Source: Actinomycetota bacterium
GTDB taxonomy: Bacteria > Actinomycetota > Acidimicrobiia > Acidimicrobiales > CADCSY01
Assembly (NCBI GenBank): GCA_016781135.1
Contig: JADDQY010000105.1
Coordinates: 1 to 58,642 of the forward strand
DNA: 58,642 nucleotides
Direction of reading: 5' to 3'
In this document: positions 15,913-25,417 of the stretch, in pieces
Layout: each line of letters starts with the position of its first letter
How positions within the stretch are numbered: position 1 is the stretch's first letter
Program-made: the position numbers and the translations under genes
The notes under the pieces: model-generated
The model's database searches: none
The model's input: the letters and a program-made list of their open reading frames with translations, nothing else
Told to the model about the DNA's origin: nothing

Positions 15913-17025
15913 CTACCGGCCGTCGCCGCCCCCCCGCTCCCAGCGGAGGTACGCCTCCATGAACTCGTCCAGGTCGCCGTCGAGCACCGCCTCCACGCTG
16001 CCGGTCTCCTCGCCGGTGCGCAGGTCCTTCACCAGCTGGTAGGGAGCCAGCACGTAGGAGCGGATCTGGTTGCCCATGGCCGCTTGGGACGACGAGCCGG
16101 AGATGGCCTGGAGCTCCCGCTGGTGCTCGGCCCGCTGGTGCTCGGCGAGCTTGGCGGCCAGGATCTGCAGCGCCCGGGCCTTGTTCTGGTGCTGGCTGCG
16201 CTGGTTCTGGCACGAGGTGATGATCCCAGTGGGCAGGTGGGTGATGCGCACCGCCGAGTCGGTGACGTTGACGTGCTGTCCCCCCGCCCCCGACGACCGG
16301 TAGGTGTCGATCCGCAGGTCCTTCTCGTCGATCTGCACCTCCGAGGAGGTATCCTCGAGGAACGGGGTGACGTCGACCGAGGCGAAGCTCGTCTGGCGGC
16401 GGGCGGCGGCGTCGAACGGCGAGATGCGCACCAGGCGGTGCACCCCCTGCTCGCCCCTCAGCAGACCGTAGGCGTAGCGGCCCTTGACCAGCAGCGTGGC
16501 CGACAACAGCCCGGCCTCCTTGCCCGGCGACGCCTCGTCGATCTCGATCTCGAGACCGCGGCGCTCGGCCCACCGCCCGTACATGCGTAGCAGCATCTCG
16601 GCCCAGTCCTGGGCGTCGGTGCCGCCTTCGCCGGCGTGGATCTCGCAGATGGCGTCCCGCTCGTCGTGCTCGCCGCCGAACAACGACCGCAGCTCCAGCT
16701 CGTCGAGGCGCGCAGCCAGGTGGCCGAGGGCGGCGACGATCTCGGGCTCCAGCGATTCGTCGCCTTCTTCCCGGGCCAGCTGCTCGAGGGTCTCGGCGTC
16801 GTCGAGATCGGCGGCCAGGCGGTCGTAGAGCTCGAGGTCGCGCCGCACGTGCTCGAGCTCCGTCGTGATCCGCCGGGCCTGGTCAGGGTCGTCCCACAAG
16901 TCGCTACGGCTGACCTCGGCCTCGAGCTGGGCCCCCCGGCGGCGGCCCGCGTCGATGTTGAGGTACGCCTCGGCCTCGGTCACCCGCTTGCGCGCCAGGG
17001 AGAGGTCGTCAGAGAAGTCCCGCAC
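15913..17025 (-). CDS. prfB: Peptide chain release factor 2
   Basis: A 370-aa class I release factor for UGA and UAA. The SPF stop-codon recognition tripeptide is in RISPFDAAARRQTSF, and the GGQ peptidyl-tRNA hydrolysis motif is in SSGAGGQHVNVTDS. Full length in one frame: the +1 programmed frameshift and internal UGA known in E. coli prfB are absent. GTG 17025 is the only good start after the secA stop, 17 nt away, so it is co-transcribed with secA. The open frame upstream to 18774 is antisense-type shadow of secA. Confidence 0.95.
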   Translation of the reverse strand: MRDFSDDLSLARKRVTEAEAYLNIDAGRRRGAQLEAEVSRSDLWDDPDQARRITTELEHVRRDLELYDRLAADLDDAETLEQLAREEGDESLEPEIVAALGHLAARLDELELRSLFGGEHDERDAICEIHAGEGGTDAQDWAEMLLRMYGRWAERRGLEIEIDEASPGKEAGLLSATLLVKGRYAYGLLRGEQGVHRLVRISPFDAAARRQTSFASVDVTPFLEDTSSEVQIDEKDLRIDTYRSSGAGGQHVNVTDSAVRITHLPTGIITSCQNQRSQHQNKARALQILAAKLAEHQRAEHQRELQAISGSSSQAAMGNQIRSYVLAPYQLVKDLRTGEETGSVEAVLDGDLDEFMEAYLRWERGGGDGR

Positions 17026-17042
17026 CGTCGCCGCCGTTCGGG

Positions 17043-19760
17043 TCAGCGGCCGTGGCAGTGCTTGAACTTGCGCCCGCTCCCGCAGTGGCAGGGCTCGTTG
17101 CGCCCCAGCTTCTCCTCGGCCGACCTCACCACCGGCGCCATCGCCTCGGGTTCGGCCAGCTCGGGGGCAGGCTGGCCGGCAGCCTCGGCCTCGGCGGCCG
17201 CCGCCACCTTCATCCCGGCGGTGCCCTGCGCCGGGTCCTCCGGGGCGGAGTACTCGACGTTTCGGACCTCCTGCTCCTCGGTCGGGGGCTGGCGCACCAC
17301 CTGGAGGTGCATCACGTACTTGACGAAGTCCTCGGCGATCGAGTCGACCATCGCCGAGAACATGCCGAAGCCCTCCCGCTGCCACTCGATCAGCGGGTCC
17401 TTCTGGCCCATGGCCCGGAGGTGGATGCCCTCTTGGAGGTAGTCCATCTCGTAGAGGTGCTCGCGCCAGCGGGTGTCGATCACCCGCAGCATCACCTGAC
17501 GCTCGACCTCGCGCATGTTCGCCGGCCCGAACTCGGCTTCGCGGGCTTCGTAGTGCTCCCGGCCCTCGGCCACCACCGCCTCGACGATCTCGTCGACCAC
17601 GTCGGTGCGGCGGAGGTCGTCGGCGGTGAAGCGGGTCGGGTAGTACTCGTGGAGCTGGGTCACCAACGCGTCGAGGTCCCACTCCTCCGGGTCGGGCGAC
17701 AAGCACGCCGACCGCACCACCCCCTCCAACGCTCGGCGAAGGCTCTCGATCGCCTCGTCGCGCAGGTCGTGGCCCTCGAGGATCTGGTTGCGGCGCCGGT
17801 AGATCACCTTGCGCTGCTCGTTCATGACCTCGTCGTACTTCAGGACGTTCTTGCGGATCTCGGCGTTGCGGGCCTCGACGGTGTTCTGGGCCCGCTCGAT
17901 GGCCTTGGTGACCATCTTGGCCTCGATGGGCACGTCGTCGGGCAGGGCCTTGCCCATGACCCAGTTCATCGCCCCGGTGGCGAACAGGCGCATGAGGTCG
18001 TCTTCGAGCGAGAGGTAGAAGCGGCTCTCGCCTGGGTCGCCCTGGCGACCTGACCGGCCCCGCAGCTGGTTGTCGATGCGGCGGCTCTCGTGGCGCTCGG
18101 TGCCGAGGACGTAGAGCCCGCCGAGCTGACAGACCTTGTCGCCCTCGGCCTCGCACTCGGCCTTGAAGGTCTCCAGCAGAGCCTGGTAGCGGGGCCGCCC
18201 CTCCTCGGGGTCGTCGGGGTCGAGGCCCTCGGCTCGGACCTGGCGCCCGGCCAGGCCCTCGGGGTTGCCGCCGAGGATGATGTCGACGCCCCGCCCCGCC
18301 ATGTTGGTGGCCACGGTGACGCCGTGCAGCCGCCCGGCCTGGGCCACGATCTCGGCCTCCCGGGCGTGCTGCTTGGCGTTGAGAACCTCGTGCGGCACTC
18401 CTCGGCGGGTGAGCAGGGCGTCGAGGCGCTCGGACTTGGCCACCGAGACGGTCCCCACGAGCACCGGTTGGCCGGTCTCGTAGCGCTCGGCGATGTCGTC
18501 GACCACGGCGCTGAACTTGGCTTCCTCGGTCTTGTAGATGAGGTCGCCGTGGTCGAGGCGGATCACCGGCTCGTTGGTGGGGATAGGCACCACGGCGAGG
18601 TCGTAGGTGCTGGCGAACTCCGCCGCCTCGGTGACCGCGGTGCCGGTCATGCCCGCCAGCTTGTCGTACAGGCGGAAGTAGTTCTGGAGGGTGATGGTGG
18701 CCAGCGTCTGGTTCTCCTCCTTGATCCTCACCCCCTCCTTGGCCTCGACCGCCTGGTGCAGCCCCTCCGACCACCGCCGGCCCTCGAGGATCCGCCCGGT
18801 GAACTCGTCGACGATCTTCACCTCACCACCGGTGACGATGTAGTCCTTGTCGCGGTGGTAGAGCTCCTTGGCCTTCAGGGCCACCTGCAGGTGGTGGACG
18901 AGGTTCTGCGAGAGCTCGTCGTAGAGGTTCTCCACGGCGAGGGCGGCCTCGACCTTCTCGATCCCCTCGTCGAACGGGGCCACGTGGCGCTTCTCCTCGT
19001 CGACGTCGTAGTCGACGTCGCGGCGCAACCCCCGGGCGATGCTGGCGAAGCGGTAGTAGAGCTTGGCGGCATCGGCCACCCGTCCGCTGATGATGAGCGG
19101 GGTTCTGGCCTCGTCGATCAGGATCGAGTCGATCTCGTCGACGATGGCATAGGCGTGGCCGCGCTGGACCTTGGCCGTGGTCGACAGCGCCATGTTGTCG
19201 CGCAGGTAGTCGAACCCGAACTCGTTGTTGATCCCGTAGGTGACGTCACAGCGGTAGTGGGCCCGCTTCTCCTCGCTGCCCCTGATGTCGGGCAGGACCA
19301 GGCCCACGGTGAGCCCGAGGCGCTGGTGGATCCGCCCCATCCACTCGGCGTGGAAGCGGGCCAGGTAGTCGTTGACGGTGACGACGTGCACCCCGTTGCC
19401 GGCCAGGGCGTTGAGGTACACCGGCAGGGTCGACACGAGCGTCTTGCCCTCGCCGGTCTTCATCTCGGCCACCCAGCCGAAGTGCAGGGCAGCCCCGCCC
19501 ATGAGCTGCACGTCGTAGTGGCGCTGCCCGATCGTGCGGCGGGCCGCCTCGCGCACCACGGCGAAGGCCTCGATCAGCAGGTCGTCAAGGTCTTCGCCCC
19601 GGGCCAGGCGCTGGCGGAACTCGGGCGTCTTGGCCGTCAGCCCCTCGTCCGACAGCGCCTCCATCTCCGGCTCCAGGGCGTTGATGTCGGGCACCAGGGC
19701 GGTGATGGCCTTGAGCTTGCGGCCCTCGCCGGCCTTGAGGATGCGGTCGAAGATGGCCAC
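17043..19760 (-). CDS. secA: Preprotein translocase ATPase SecA
   Basis: A 905-aa motor that drives secretion through SecYEG. Walker A in MKTGEGKT (about 101-108), DEAD-type [16 protein letters not shown] (about 208-223), and motifs [14 protein letters not shown] and [10 protein letters not shown] are present. The C-terminus has the SEC-C zinc motif C-x-C-x8-C-H ([13 protein letters not shown]). Length and tail indicate the housekeeping SecA1 type. GTG 19760 with TAGACT 7 nt upstream (leaderless). Confidence 0.97.
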   Translation of the reverse strand: MAIFDRILKAGEGRKLKAITALVPDINALEPEMEALSDEGLTAKTPEFRQRLARGEDLDDLLIEAFAVVREAARRTIGQRHYDVQLMGGAALHFGWVAEMKTGEGKTLVSTLPVYLNALAGNGVHVVTVNDYLARFHAEWMGRIHQRLGLTVGLVLPDIRGSEEKRAHYRCDVTYGINNEFGFDYLRDNMALSTTAKVQRGHAYAIVDEIDSILIDEARTPLIISGRVADAAKLYYRFASIARGLRRDVDYDVDEEKRHVAPFDEGIEKVEAALAVENLYDELSQNLVHHLQVALKAKELYHRDKDYIVTGGEVKIVDEFTGRILEGRRWSEGLHQAVEAKEGVRIKEENQTLATITLQNYFRLYDKLAGMTGTAVTEAAEFASTYDLAVVPIPTNEPVIRLDHGDLIYKTEEAKFSAVVDDIAERYETGQPVLVGTVSVAKSERLDALLTRRGVPHEVLNAKQHAREAEIVAQAGRLHGVTVATNMAGRGVDIILGGNPEGLAGRQVRAEGLDPDDPEEGRPRYQALLETFKAECEAEGDKVCQLGGLYVLGTERHESRRIDNQLRGRSGRQGDPGESRFYLSLEDDLMRLFATGAMNWVMGKALPDDVPIEAKMVTKAIERAQNTVEARNAEIRKNVLKYDEVMNEQRKVIYRRRNQILEGHDLRDEAIESLRRALEGVVRSACLSPDPEEWDLDALVTQLHEYYPTRFTADDLRRTDVVDEIVEAVVAEGREHYEAREAEFGPANMREVERQVMLRVIDTRWREHLYEMDYLQEGIHLRAMGQKDPLIEWQREGFGMFSAMVDSIAEDFVKYVMHLQVVRQPPTEEQEVRNVEYSAPEDPAQGTAGMKVAAAAEAEAAGQPAPELAEPEAMAPVVRSAEEKLGRNEPCHCGSGRKFKHCHGR

Positions 19761-19767
19761 GTCGGGG

Positions 19768-19773
19768 AGTCTA
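19768..19773 (-). promoter_or_regulatory. -10 box of secA-prfB
   Basis: TAGACT on the minus strand, 7 nt before GTG 19760 and inside the 40-bp gap after hpf. Confidence 0.5.
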
Positions 19774-19800
19774 CGGCGCCGGGCTGGCGACGACCCCGGG

Positions 19801-20412
19801 CTACCCCGCCTCGTCGATGAGCCCGACGTCGCCTGCGCTGCGGTGGTACACCACCGCGCAGCGGCCAGTCTCGGCGTTGGAGAAGAAGTAGAAGGAGTGG
19901 CCCAGCAGCTCCATCTGCAGCACCGCCTCCTCCGGCGTCATGGGCTTCATCGTGAAGCGCTTCGACTTGACGATGCGAACGCCCTCCGGGGCGACGTCGT
20001 CGTCGTCGCCGGTCATCACCACCGGTGCGCGGCCCCGACCGTCGAGATCGACGGCCGGGAGATCGGCCACCGCCGGACCCGGGGACCGGGGGACCGGGCG
20101 CCGGGGATGACTTCGACCGACGAGCCTGGTCTTGAGCTTGTGCAACTGCTGCTCGAGCTTGTTGACGGCGGCGTCGACAGCGGCGAAGGGATCGGCGGCA
20201 GCGACCTTGGCTCGCACGTGGTGGCCGTGGCCTTCCATGGTCACCTCGCACACGTCCTTGTCGGCGATGCGGGGGTTGCGCTCCTCGAAGAAGTGCACCT
20301 CCGCCCGCTCCATCCCGTCGAGGAACCGACCCAGACGGGTGATCTTGTCGGTCGTCACATCACGCAACGCCTCGGTCAGCTCGATGTTGCGACTGCTCAC
20401 GCTCACGTCCAC
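19801..20412 (-). CDS. hpf: Long-form ribosome hibernation-promoting factor
   Basis: A 203-aa protein with an N-terminal S30AE/YfiA domain (about 1-105), a Pro/Arg-rich linker with an acidic GDDDDV stretch (about 106-140), and a C-terminal dimerisation domain (about 145-200) containing [21 protein letters not shown] and HSFYFF. Long HPFs dimerise 70S ribosomes into inactive 100S particles in stationary phase. GTG 20412 has GGAG about 10 nt upstream. The mRNA leader is exceptionally long and structured (see ncRNA at 20440-20793). Known alternative name raiA. Confidence 0.94.
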   Translation of the reverse strand: MDVSVSSRNIELTEALRDVTTDKITRLGRFLDGMERAEVHFFEERNPRIADKDVCEVTMEGHGHHVRAKVAAADPFAAVDAAVNKLEQQLHKLKTRLVGRSHPRRPVPRSPGPAVADLPAVDLDGRGRAPVVMTGDDDDVAPEGVRIVKSKRFTMKPMTPEEAVLQMELLGHSFYFFSNAETGRCAVVYHRSAGDVGLIDEAG

Positions 20413-20439
20413 GGGGGCGCTCCGTTCCTCGAGGTTCGT

Positions 20440-20793
20440 GCGGAAGGGAAACTACCTGCGGCCTTCGCAGGGGTCGACGGGCGGTTGCCCCGGCCCGACC
20501 GCCCGGCCGTTGCCTCGGCGACCAAGATGGGTGTCGCGCACGGCTGACCTGGTCTTTGCCCCCACACCCGCCTGCCGAGGAGGTGGCACGCCCCGGCGCC
20601 GGCGGCCACGACTGGCCCAGCGGCACCGTCGGTGGACGTGCTTGGCTCCTTCTCGCACCCGGACCGACAGCCGCTCCGGCGTGCGGCAGGGCTTACCTCT
20701 AAGCCGCACCATGCTCGGCGACCACAGGTCGCCTTACGTGGGTCGTTTCGCCTGCGACTGGCATCGACTTGCAACCACAGACCCGTGCGCAAC
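20440..20793 (-). ncRNA. Structured leader RNA of hpf, raiA-motif candidate
   Basis: Between a TAGACT box and hpf lies about 350 nt without a convincing gene but dense with complementary segments on the minus strand: 7-bp hairpin GGCGACC-TGT-GGTCGCC (20717-20733); 6-bp GGCTTA-GAGG-TAAGCC (20690-20705); a 10-bp bulged hairpin CGCAC.CCGGA/TCCGG.GTGCG (20654-20685); a multibranch domain closed by AGGAG/CTCCT and GCACG/CGTGC (20578-20650) holding three small hairpins; CTCGGC/GCCGAG around GGGTGT/ACACCC (20513-20580); 8-bp CGGGCGGT/ACCGCCCG (20478-20505); CCTGCG/CGCAGG (20455-20471). Conserved raiA RNAs are known upstream of this gene family in Actinobacteria and Firmicutes; assignment here rests on location and foldability. 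Confidence 0.6.
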
Positions 20794-20799
20794 ATCAGC

Positions 20800-20805
20800 A
20801 GTCTA
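20800..20805 (-). promoter_or_regulatory. -10 box of the hpf leader RNA
   Basis: TAGACT on the minus strand, placing the start near 20793 and giving a leader of about 380 nt before hpf. Confidence 0.45.
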
Positions 20806-20814
20806 GGCCCGGGG

Positions 20815-21040
20815 CGCAGCCCGGCGAAGCCTCCGCCCACCCCTCCTGCAACACGATCTCCTCGAGGTCGTCGAGGTCGAGGTTTGGCGGCCTCCTCGGC
20901 GGGACCGAAGGTGGTGGAGAAGACCAGTGGCGGTCGTGAGCCGGTCTCCTCGGTGAGGGGGAGAGGGCGAAGTCGCCGACGCCCTGGCCTGAGGCGGGGC
21001 AGTCCGCCGTCTTCGAGGATCGGACCGACGACGTTGTCCT
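20815..21040 (-). other. Possible decayed ORF between comF and hpf leader
   Basis: No intact gene is seen. Two short protein-like stretches lie in different frames on the minus strand: PPLVFSTTFGPAEEAAKP, and just after it NLDLDDLEEIVLQEGWAE. They join well if one base is shifted near 20885, suggesting a small acidic protein that has lost its frame or a sequencing error. No homologue is recognised. Confidence 0.3.
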
Positions 21041-21661
21041 TCAAGGAGAGTCCGGGCTCGTACGCCAGGTCGGGACGGCGCGGGGGGTGCGGGCGGCGAC
21101 CAGGACGGAGACGTGGGCGCTCCCCGCGCCTCGCAGGGCGGCTGCCGCGGCGGCGGCCGTGGCGCCGGTGGTGAGCACGTCGTCGACCACCAGCACCGAC
21201 CAGCCCGGCATCGGGCGCACCGGGCGGAAGCGGGGCCCGCAGCGACGCTCGGCGAGGCTCCGCCCGGTCTGGCTCGGCCCGGGGAGGCGCCGCAGGAGCT
21301 TCCGGCTCGGCCGGGCGAGGTGCCGGGCGACCACCGTGGCGAGCAACTGCGCCTGGTCGAAGCCTCGCTCCCGGCGTCGTTCGGGCGTGGTGGGGGCCCA
21401 TGTCACGACGTCGATCGCGGCCCCGTCGGGGACGAGGCTGGCCATGGCTGCCGCCAGGCTGGAGAGGGCACTGCGGTGGTTGCGGTACTTGAGCCGCGCC
21501 ACCAGCTCGCGGCCGGCCCCGTCATAGGCGAGCAGGGCCATGCAGGCGTCGACCCCCCACGGAGCGGGGAGGGCCGGGGCGGGGCGCAGGCGCTGGAGGC
21601 ACTCGGGGCACGGCGACCTCCCCCTCGCTCCACACACGGAACAGGTCAGTGCCAACAGCAC
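21041..21661 (-). CDS. ComF-family phosphoribosyltransferase-like protein
   Basis: A 206-aa protein with an N-terminal Cys pair segment (TCSVCGARGRSPCPEC, about 6-21) that probably binds zinc and a C-terminal type I phosphoribosyltransferase fold with the PRPP motif VLVVDDVLTTGAT (about 158-170). The RERGFDQAQLLA segment is typical of ComF/GntX. ComF proteins act in DNA uptake in competent bacteria; many actinobacterial copies have no known role. GTG 21661 has TAGCCT 7 nt upstream. Alone in its transcript. Confidence 0.85.
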   Translation of the reverse strand: MLLALTCSVCGARGRSPCPECLQRLRPAPALPAPWGVDACMALLAYDGAGRELVARLKYRNHRSALSSLAAAMASLVPDGAAIDVVTWAPTTPERRRERGFDQAQLLATVVARHLARPSRKLLRRLPGPSQTGRSLAERRCGPRFRPVRPMPGWSVLVVDDVLTTGATAAAAAAALRGAGSAHVSVLVAARTPRAVPTWRTSPDSP

Positions 21662-21668
21662 GCGGCGC

Positions 21669-21674
21669 AGGCTA
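21669..21674 (-). promoter_or_regulatory. -10 box of comF-like gene
   Basis: TAGCCT on the minus strand, 7 nt before GTG 21661; leaderless. Confidence 0.5.
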
Positions 21675-21740
21675 CGAACCGGCTACGACAGCCACCCCGC
21701 GCCCTCCCCGGGCGATCTGACCGGCGGCCGGGCGGCGGTC

Positions 21741-21746
21741 TACGAT
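21741..21746 (+). promoter_or_regulatory. -10 box of the 66-aa membrane protein
   Basis: TACGAT, 6 nt before GTG 21753; leaderless and decides the start. Confidence 0.5.
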
Positions 21747-21752
21747 CCCGGC

Positions 21753-21953
21753 GTGGCCAGCGGTGAGGCGGGGATGGCAGCGCGCAGCGACGAACCGAGC
21801 GCGGTGACCCGGCGCCAGGGGCTGGTGGTGGTGCTCGCCCTCACCCTGATCGCCGCCCTGATCATCATCAACCTGGCCTTCAGCACCGCCAACACCGCCG
21901 CCAGCGTCGACGGCCGCAGCGCCACCACCTCGGAGTTCGTCGGCGGCCAGTAG
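21753..21953 (+). CDS. Small single-pass membrane protein
   Basis: A 66-aa protein with an Arg-containing N-terminus (VTRRQG), one transmembrane helix (about 26-47, LVVVLALTLIAALIIINLAF) and a short Thr/Ser-rich outer tail. No motif and no recognised family. Start set at GTG 21753 by the TACGAT box; ATG 21774 is an alternative. It lies 55 bp before the YczE-like gene and may share its transcript. Confidence 0.6.
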   Translation: MASGEAGMAARSDEPSAVTRRQGLVVVLALTLIAALIIINLAFSTANTAASVDGRSATTSEFVGGQ

Positions 21954-21996
21954 CGCGGCGGGCCGCAAACCCGCTGGGAGCGGGTCCCGGCGTCGT

Positions 21997-22002
21997 TACC
22001 CT
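21997..22002 (+). promoter_or_regulatory. -10 box of YczE-like gene
   Basis: TACCCT, 6 nt before GTG 22009; leaderless. Confidence 0.5.
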
Positions 22003-22008
22003 CGGTCG

Positions 22009-22613
22009 GTGCCTCGTCCCCGTCAGCTGAGCCGCCTGCTCGCCGGCCTCATGGCCGCGGGGCTGGGCATCGCTCTCGTGGTCCGCAGCGACCTTGGGCT
22101 CGGTCCCTGGGACGTGCTGCACCAGGGCGTCGCCCAACGCACCGGGATCTCCATGGGGATGGTGGTCCTGGGCGTGGGCGTGCTCGTGCTGGCGTCGTGG
22201 CTGCCCCTGGGTCAGCGTCTCGGGGTCGGCACCGTGCTCAACGTGGTGGTCGTCGGCGCCGCCCTCGATCTCTGCCTGCTCGTGCTCCCCGAGCTGCACG
22301 CGCCGCTGGCGCGCTGGTCGTCGCTGCTCACCGGCGTCGGCGCCGTGGGCCTCGGGTCGGGGCTCTACCTCAGCGCCGGCATGGGGCCCGGTCCCCGGGA
22401 CGGCCTGATGACCGCCTTGGCCGCCCGCGGCGCGTCGGTCCGGGTCGTGCGCACCGGCATCGAGCTGAGCGCGCTCGCCCTGGGCTGGGTCCTGGGGGGC
22501 ACGGTGGGCATCGGGACCCTCGTGTTCGCCCTCGCCATCGGTCCGCTGGTGCAGCTGTTCCTGGAGCGCTTCACCCCGCCGGGGAGTGGCCGGGTGGCCG
22601 TGGCCGCCGGCCG

Positions 22614-22620
<7 letters not shown>
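22009..22620 (+). CDS. YczE/YyaS-family integral membrane protein
   Basis: A 203-aa protein with about five hydrophobic helices. The N-terminal segment [23 protein letters not shown] and the internal repeat [21 protein letters not shown] (split by a turn) are the family's two G-P-x-D motifs. Function unknown; members are thought to be transporters. GTG 22009 with a TACCCT box 6 nt upstream. The 3' end overlaps the convergent ahcY stop by 7 bp, so there is no room for a separate terminator. Confidence 0.82.
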
Positions 22621-24065
<1,445 letters not shown>

Positions 24066-24115
24066 GCCCCCATTGTGGCCGTCGGGCCCTCCTTGTGCTC
24101 CCTCTCCAGGTTCTG

Positions 24116-24131
24116 CCGCTCGGTGGAGCGG
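24116..24131 (-). terminator. Hairpin after the manB-SIS operon
   Basis: Stem CCGCTC / GAGCGG with a 4-nt loop, 4 nt past the SIS gene stop on the minus strand. Confidence 0.45.
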
Positions 24132-24134
24132 GGC

Positions 24135-25184
24135 TCAGCCGCTGGCGACGCTGGCCTTGACCTGATCGAGGGCGGGGACCGGCCCGGGGTCGAGGCCCTC
24201 CTGGGCGGCGAGGTACAAGCTGGTGAAGTCGCCCAGGAGGATCAGGTCGAGCAGCTGGGCCAGCTGCCCTTCACCCTCGGCCCACACCTCCTCCACCGAG
24301 CTCACGACCTCCTCGAGCAGCGTCGTCACCACCTCGAAGCGACGCACCACCTGGGGGTGCTCGTACTCGTGGCGCAGGTTGACAACGGTGAACACCTGGC
24401 GGGTGAGATCGCCGTGCTGGCCCCAGCCGGCCACCTCGTTGTGGCACAGCTCCGGTTGGGTGTTCCAGAACGCCGCCACCTTGGCGTTCTCGTTGACCTG
24501 GGTCTTCCAGCGCTGGGCGGCGGTGGAACCGAGCTGGCCTCCTCCGTAGAAGATGGGCAGCGTCCGCCCGATGCGGGCAGCCAGGGCGCGGGCGGCGTTC
24601 GATGGCGAGAGGAGCTCGTCGCGGCGCCGGCGGAGCTGCTCGACGGCGAAGTCGATCCACTGCTGGGCCCCCACGAACAGGCCGATCTCCTCGAGGACCA
24701 CCAGCGCGGGGACGGCGAGGGCACCGATGGCGGCGCGAGGCTGGGAGACGTCGTCCGGCACCCCGACCACGGGGACGCCCCAGCTCGTGGCCAGACGGCC
24801 CAGCTCGCCTCCTCGGGTGACCGCCACCATCCGTGCCCCCTCGACGGCGGCGGTGGACGCGGCTTCGACGGTCTCTTCGGTGTTGCCCGAGAACGACACG
24901 GCGAAGACCAACGAGGCCTCGCCCACGAACGCCGGGAGCTCGTAGCCCTTGGAGACGATCACCGGGACGGGCAGGAACGGCCCGGCGGTGGCGGCGAGGA
25001 GGTCGCCGGCCATGCCGCTGCCCCCCATGCCCAACACCACCACGTTCTCGATGCGGTCGCGCTCGGGCAGGCCCTCGAGGCCTCGGGCCCGCACGGAGGC
25101 GTCGAAGACCTGCTCGGGCAGCCCGGCAGCGGCGGCGAACATCCCCTGGGTGTCGAGCACCTGGTCGGCGAGCACGTCGGTCAC
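24135..25184 (-). CDS. SIS-domain phosphosugar isomerase (PGI/PMI-like)
   Basis: A 349-aa protein with a double SIS fold. N-terminal phosphosugar loop VVLGMGGSGMAGDLLA (about 48-63), VSFSGNTEETVEA (about 94-106, Ser/Thr of the SIS phosphate site) and a C-terminal bifunctional PGI/PMI domain with NENAKVAAFWNTQPELCHNE, where Glu and His are catalytic. Likely interconverts fructose-6-P with glucose-6-P and/or mannose-6-P, feeding the adjacent ManB. M. tuberculosis has the same neighbour pair (Rv3256c-Rv3257c). GTG 25184 overlaps the Trm112-like stop as GTGA. Confidence 0.86.
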   Translation of the reverse strand: MTDVLADQVLDTQGMFAAAAGLPEQVFDASVRARGLEGLPERDRIENVVVLGMGGSGMAGDLLAATAGPFLPVPVIVSKGYELPAFVGEASLVFAVSFSGNTEETVEAASTAAVEGARMVAVTRGGELGRLATSWGVPVVGVPDDVSQPRAAIGALAVPALVVLEEIGLFVGAQQWIDFAVEQLRRRRDELLSPSNAARALAARIGRTLPIFYGGGQLGSTAAQRWKTQVNENAKVAAFWNTQPELCHNEVAGWGQHGDLTRQVFTVVNLRHEYEHPQVVRRFEVVTTLLEEVVSSVEEVWAEGEGQLAQLLDLILLGDFTSLYLAAQEGLDPGPVPALDQVKASVASG

Positions 25185-25417
25185 GGCTGGAACGTAGGCG
25201 GGATCGACTCGGCCTCGACCCGCCCCATCAGCCGGTCGTGCTCGGCATCGTCCACGGTCGTGGCCTCGTCGATGAGCATCACGGGGATGCCGTCGCGGAT
25301 CTCGTAGCACCGCTTGAGCCGGGGGTTGTAGAGCATCTGCTCGTCGTCGAAGTAGTAGAGCGGCCCCTTGTCCTCGGGGCAGGCGAGGATCTCCAGCAGC
25401 CTGGGGTCGAGGCTCAC
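25181..25417 (-). CDS. Trm112/YcaR-family small protein
   Basis: A 78-aa protein with LLEILACPEDKGPLYYF and LKRCYEIRDGIPVMLIDEA, the two signature parts of the Trm112/UPF0434 family. The usual zinc-knuckle CPxC is CPED here, so only one Cys of the first pair remains, and zinc binding is doubtful. Family members act as methyltransferase partners or chaperones. GTG 25417 overlaps the manB stop (GTGA) and its own stop overlaps the SIS start, so three genes are translationally coupled. Confidence 0.82.
   Translation of the reverse strand: MSLDPRLLEILACPEDKGPLYYFDDEQMLYNPRLKRCYEIRDGIPVMLIDEATTVDDAEHDRLMGRVEAESIPPTFQP

Noticed and set aside
15913..17025. Programmed frameshift in prfB
   Set aside because: The gene is open in one frame from GTG to stop with no early in-frame UGA.
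17040..18774. Upstream extension of the prfB frame to a 953-aa protein
   Set aside because: The extension overlaps secA on the same strand out of frame and is low-complexity Arg/Gly/Pro; the RF2 N-terminus begins at GTG 17025.
18090..19820. 576-aa open frame on the plus strand
   Set aside because: Antisense shadow of secA with no recognisable domain.
24066..24134. SAH riboswitch in front of ahcY
   Set aside because: The upstream gap is under 70 nt, is partly occupied by the SIS gene terminator hairpin, and lacks the conserved SAH-aptamer core.
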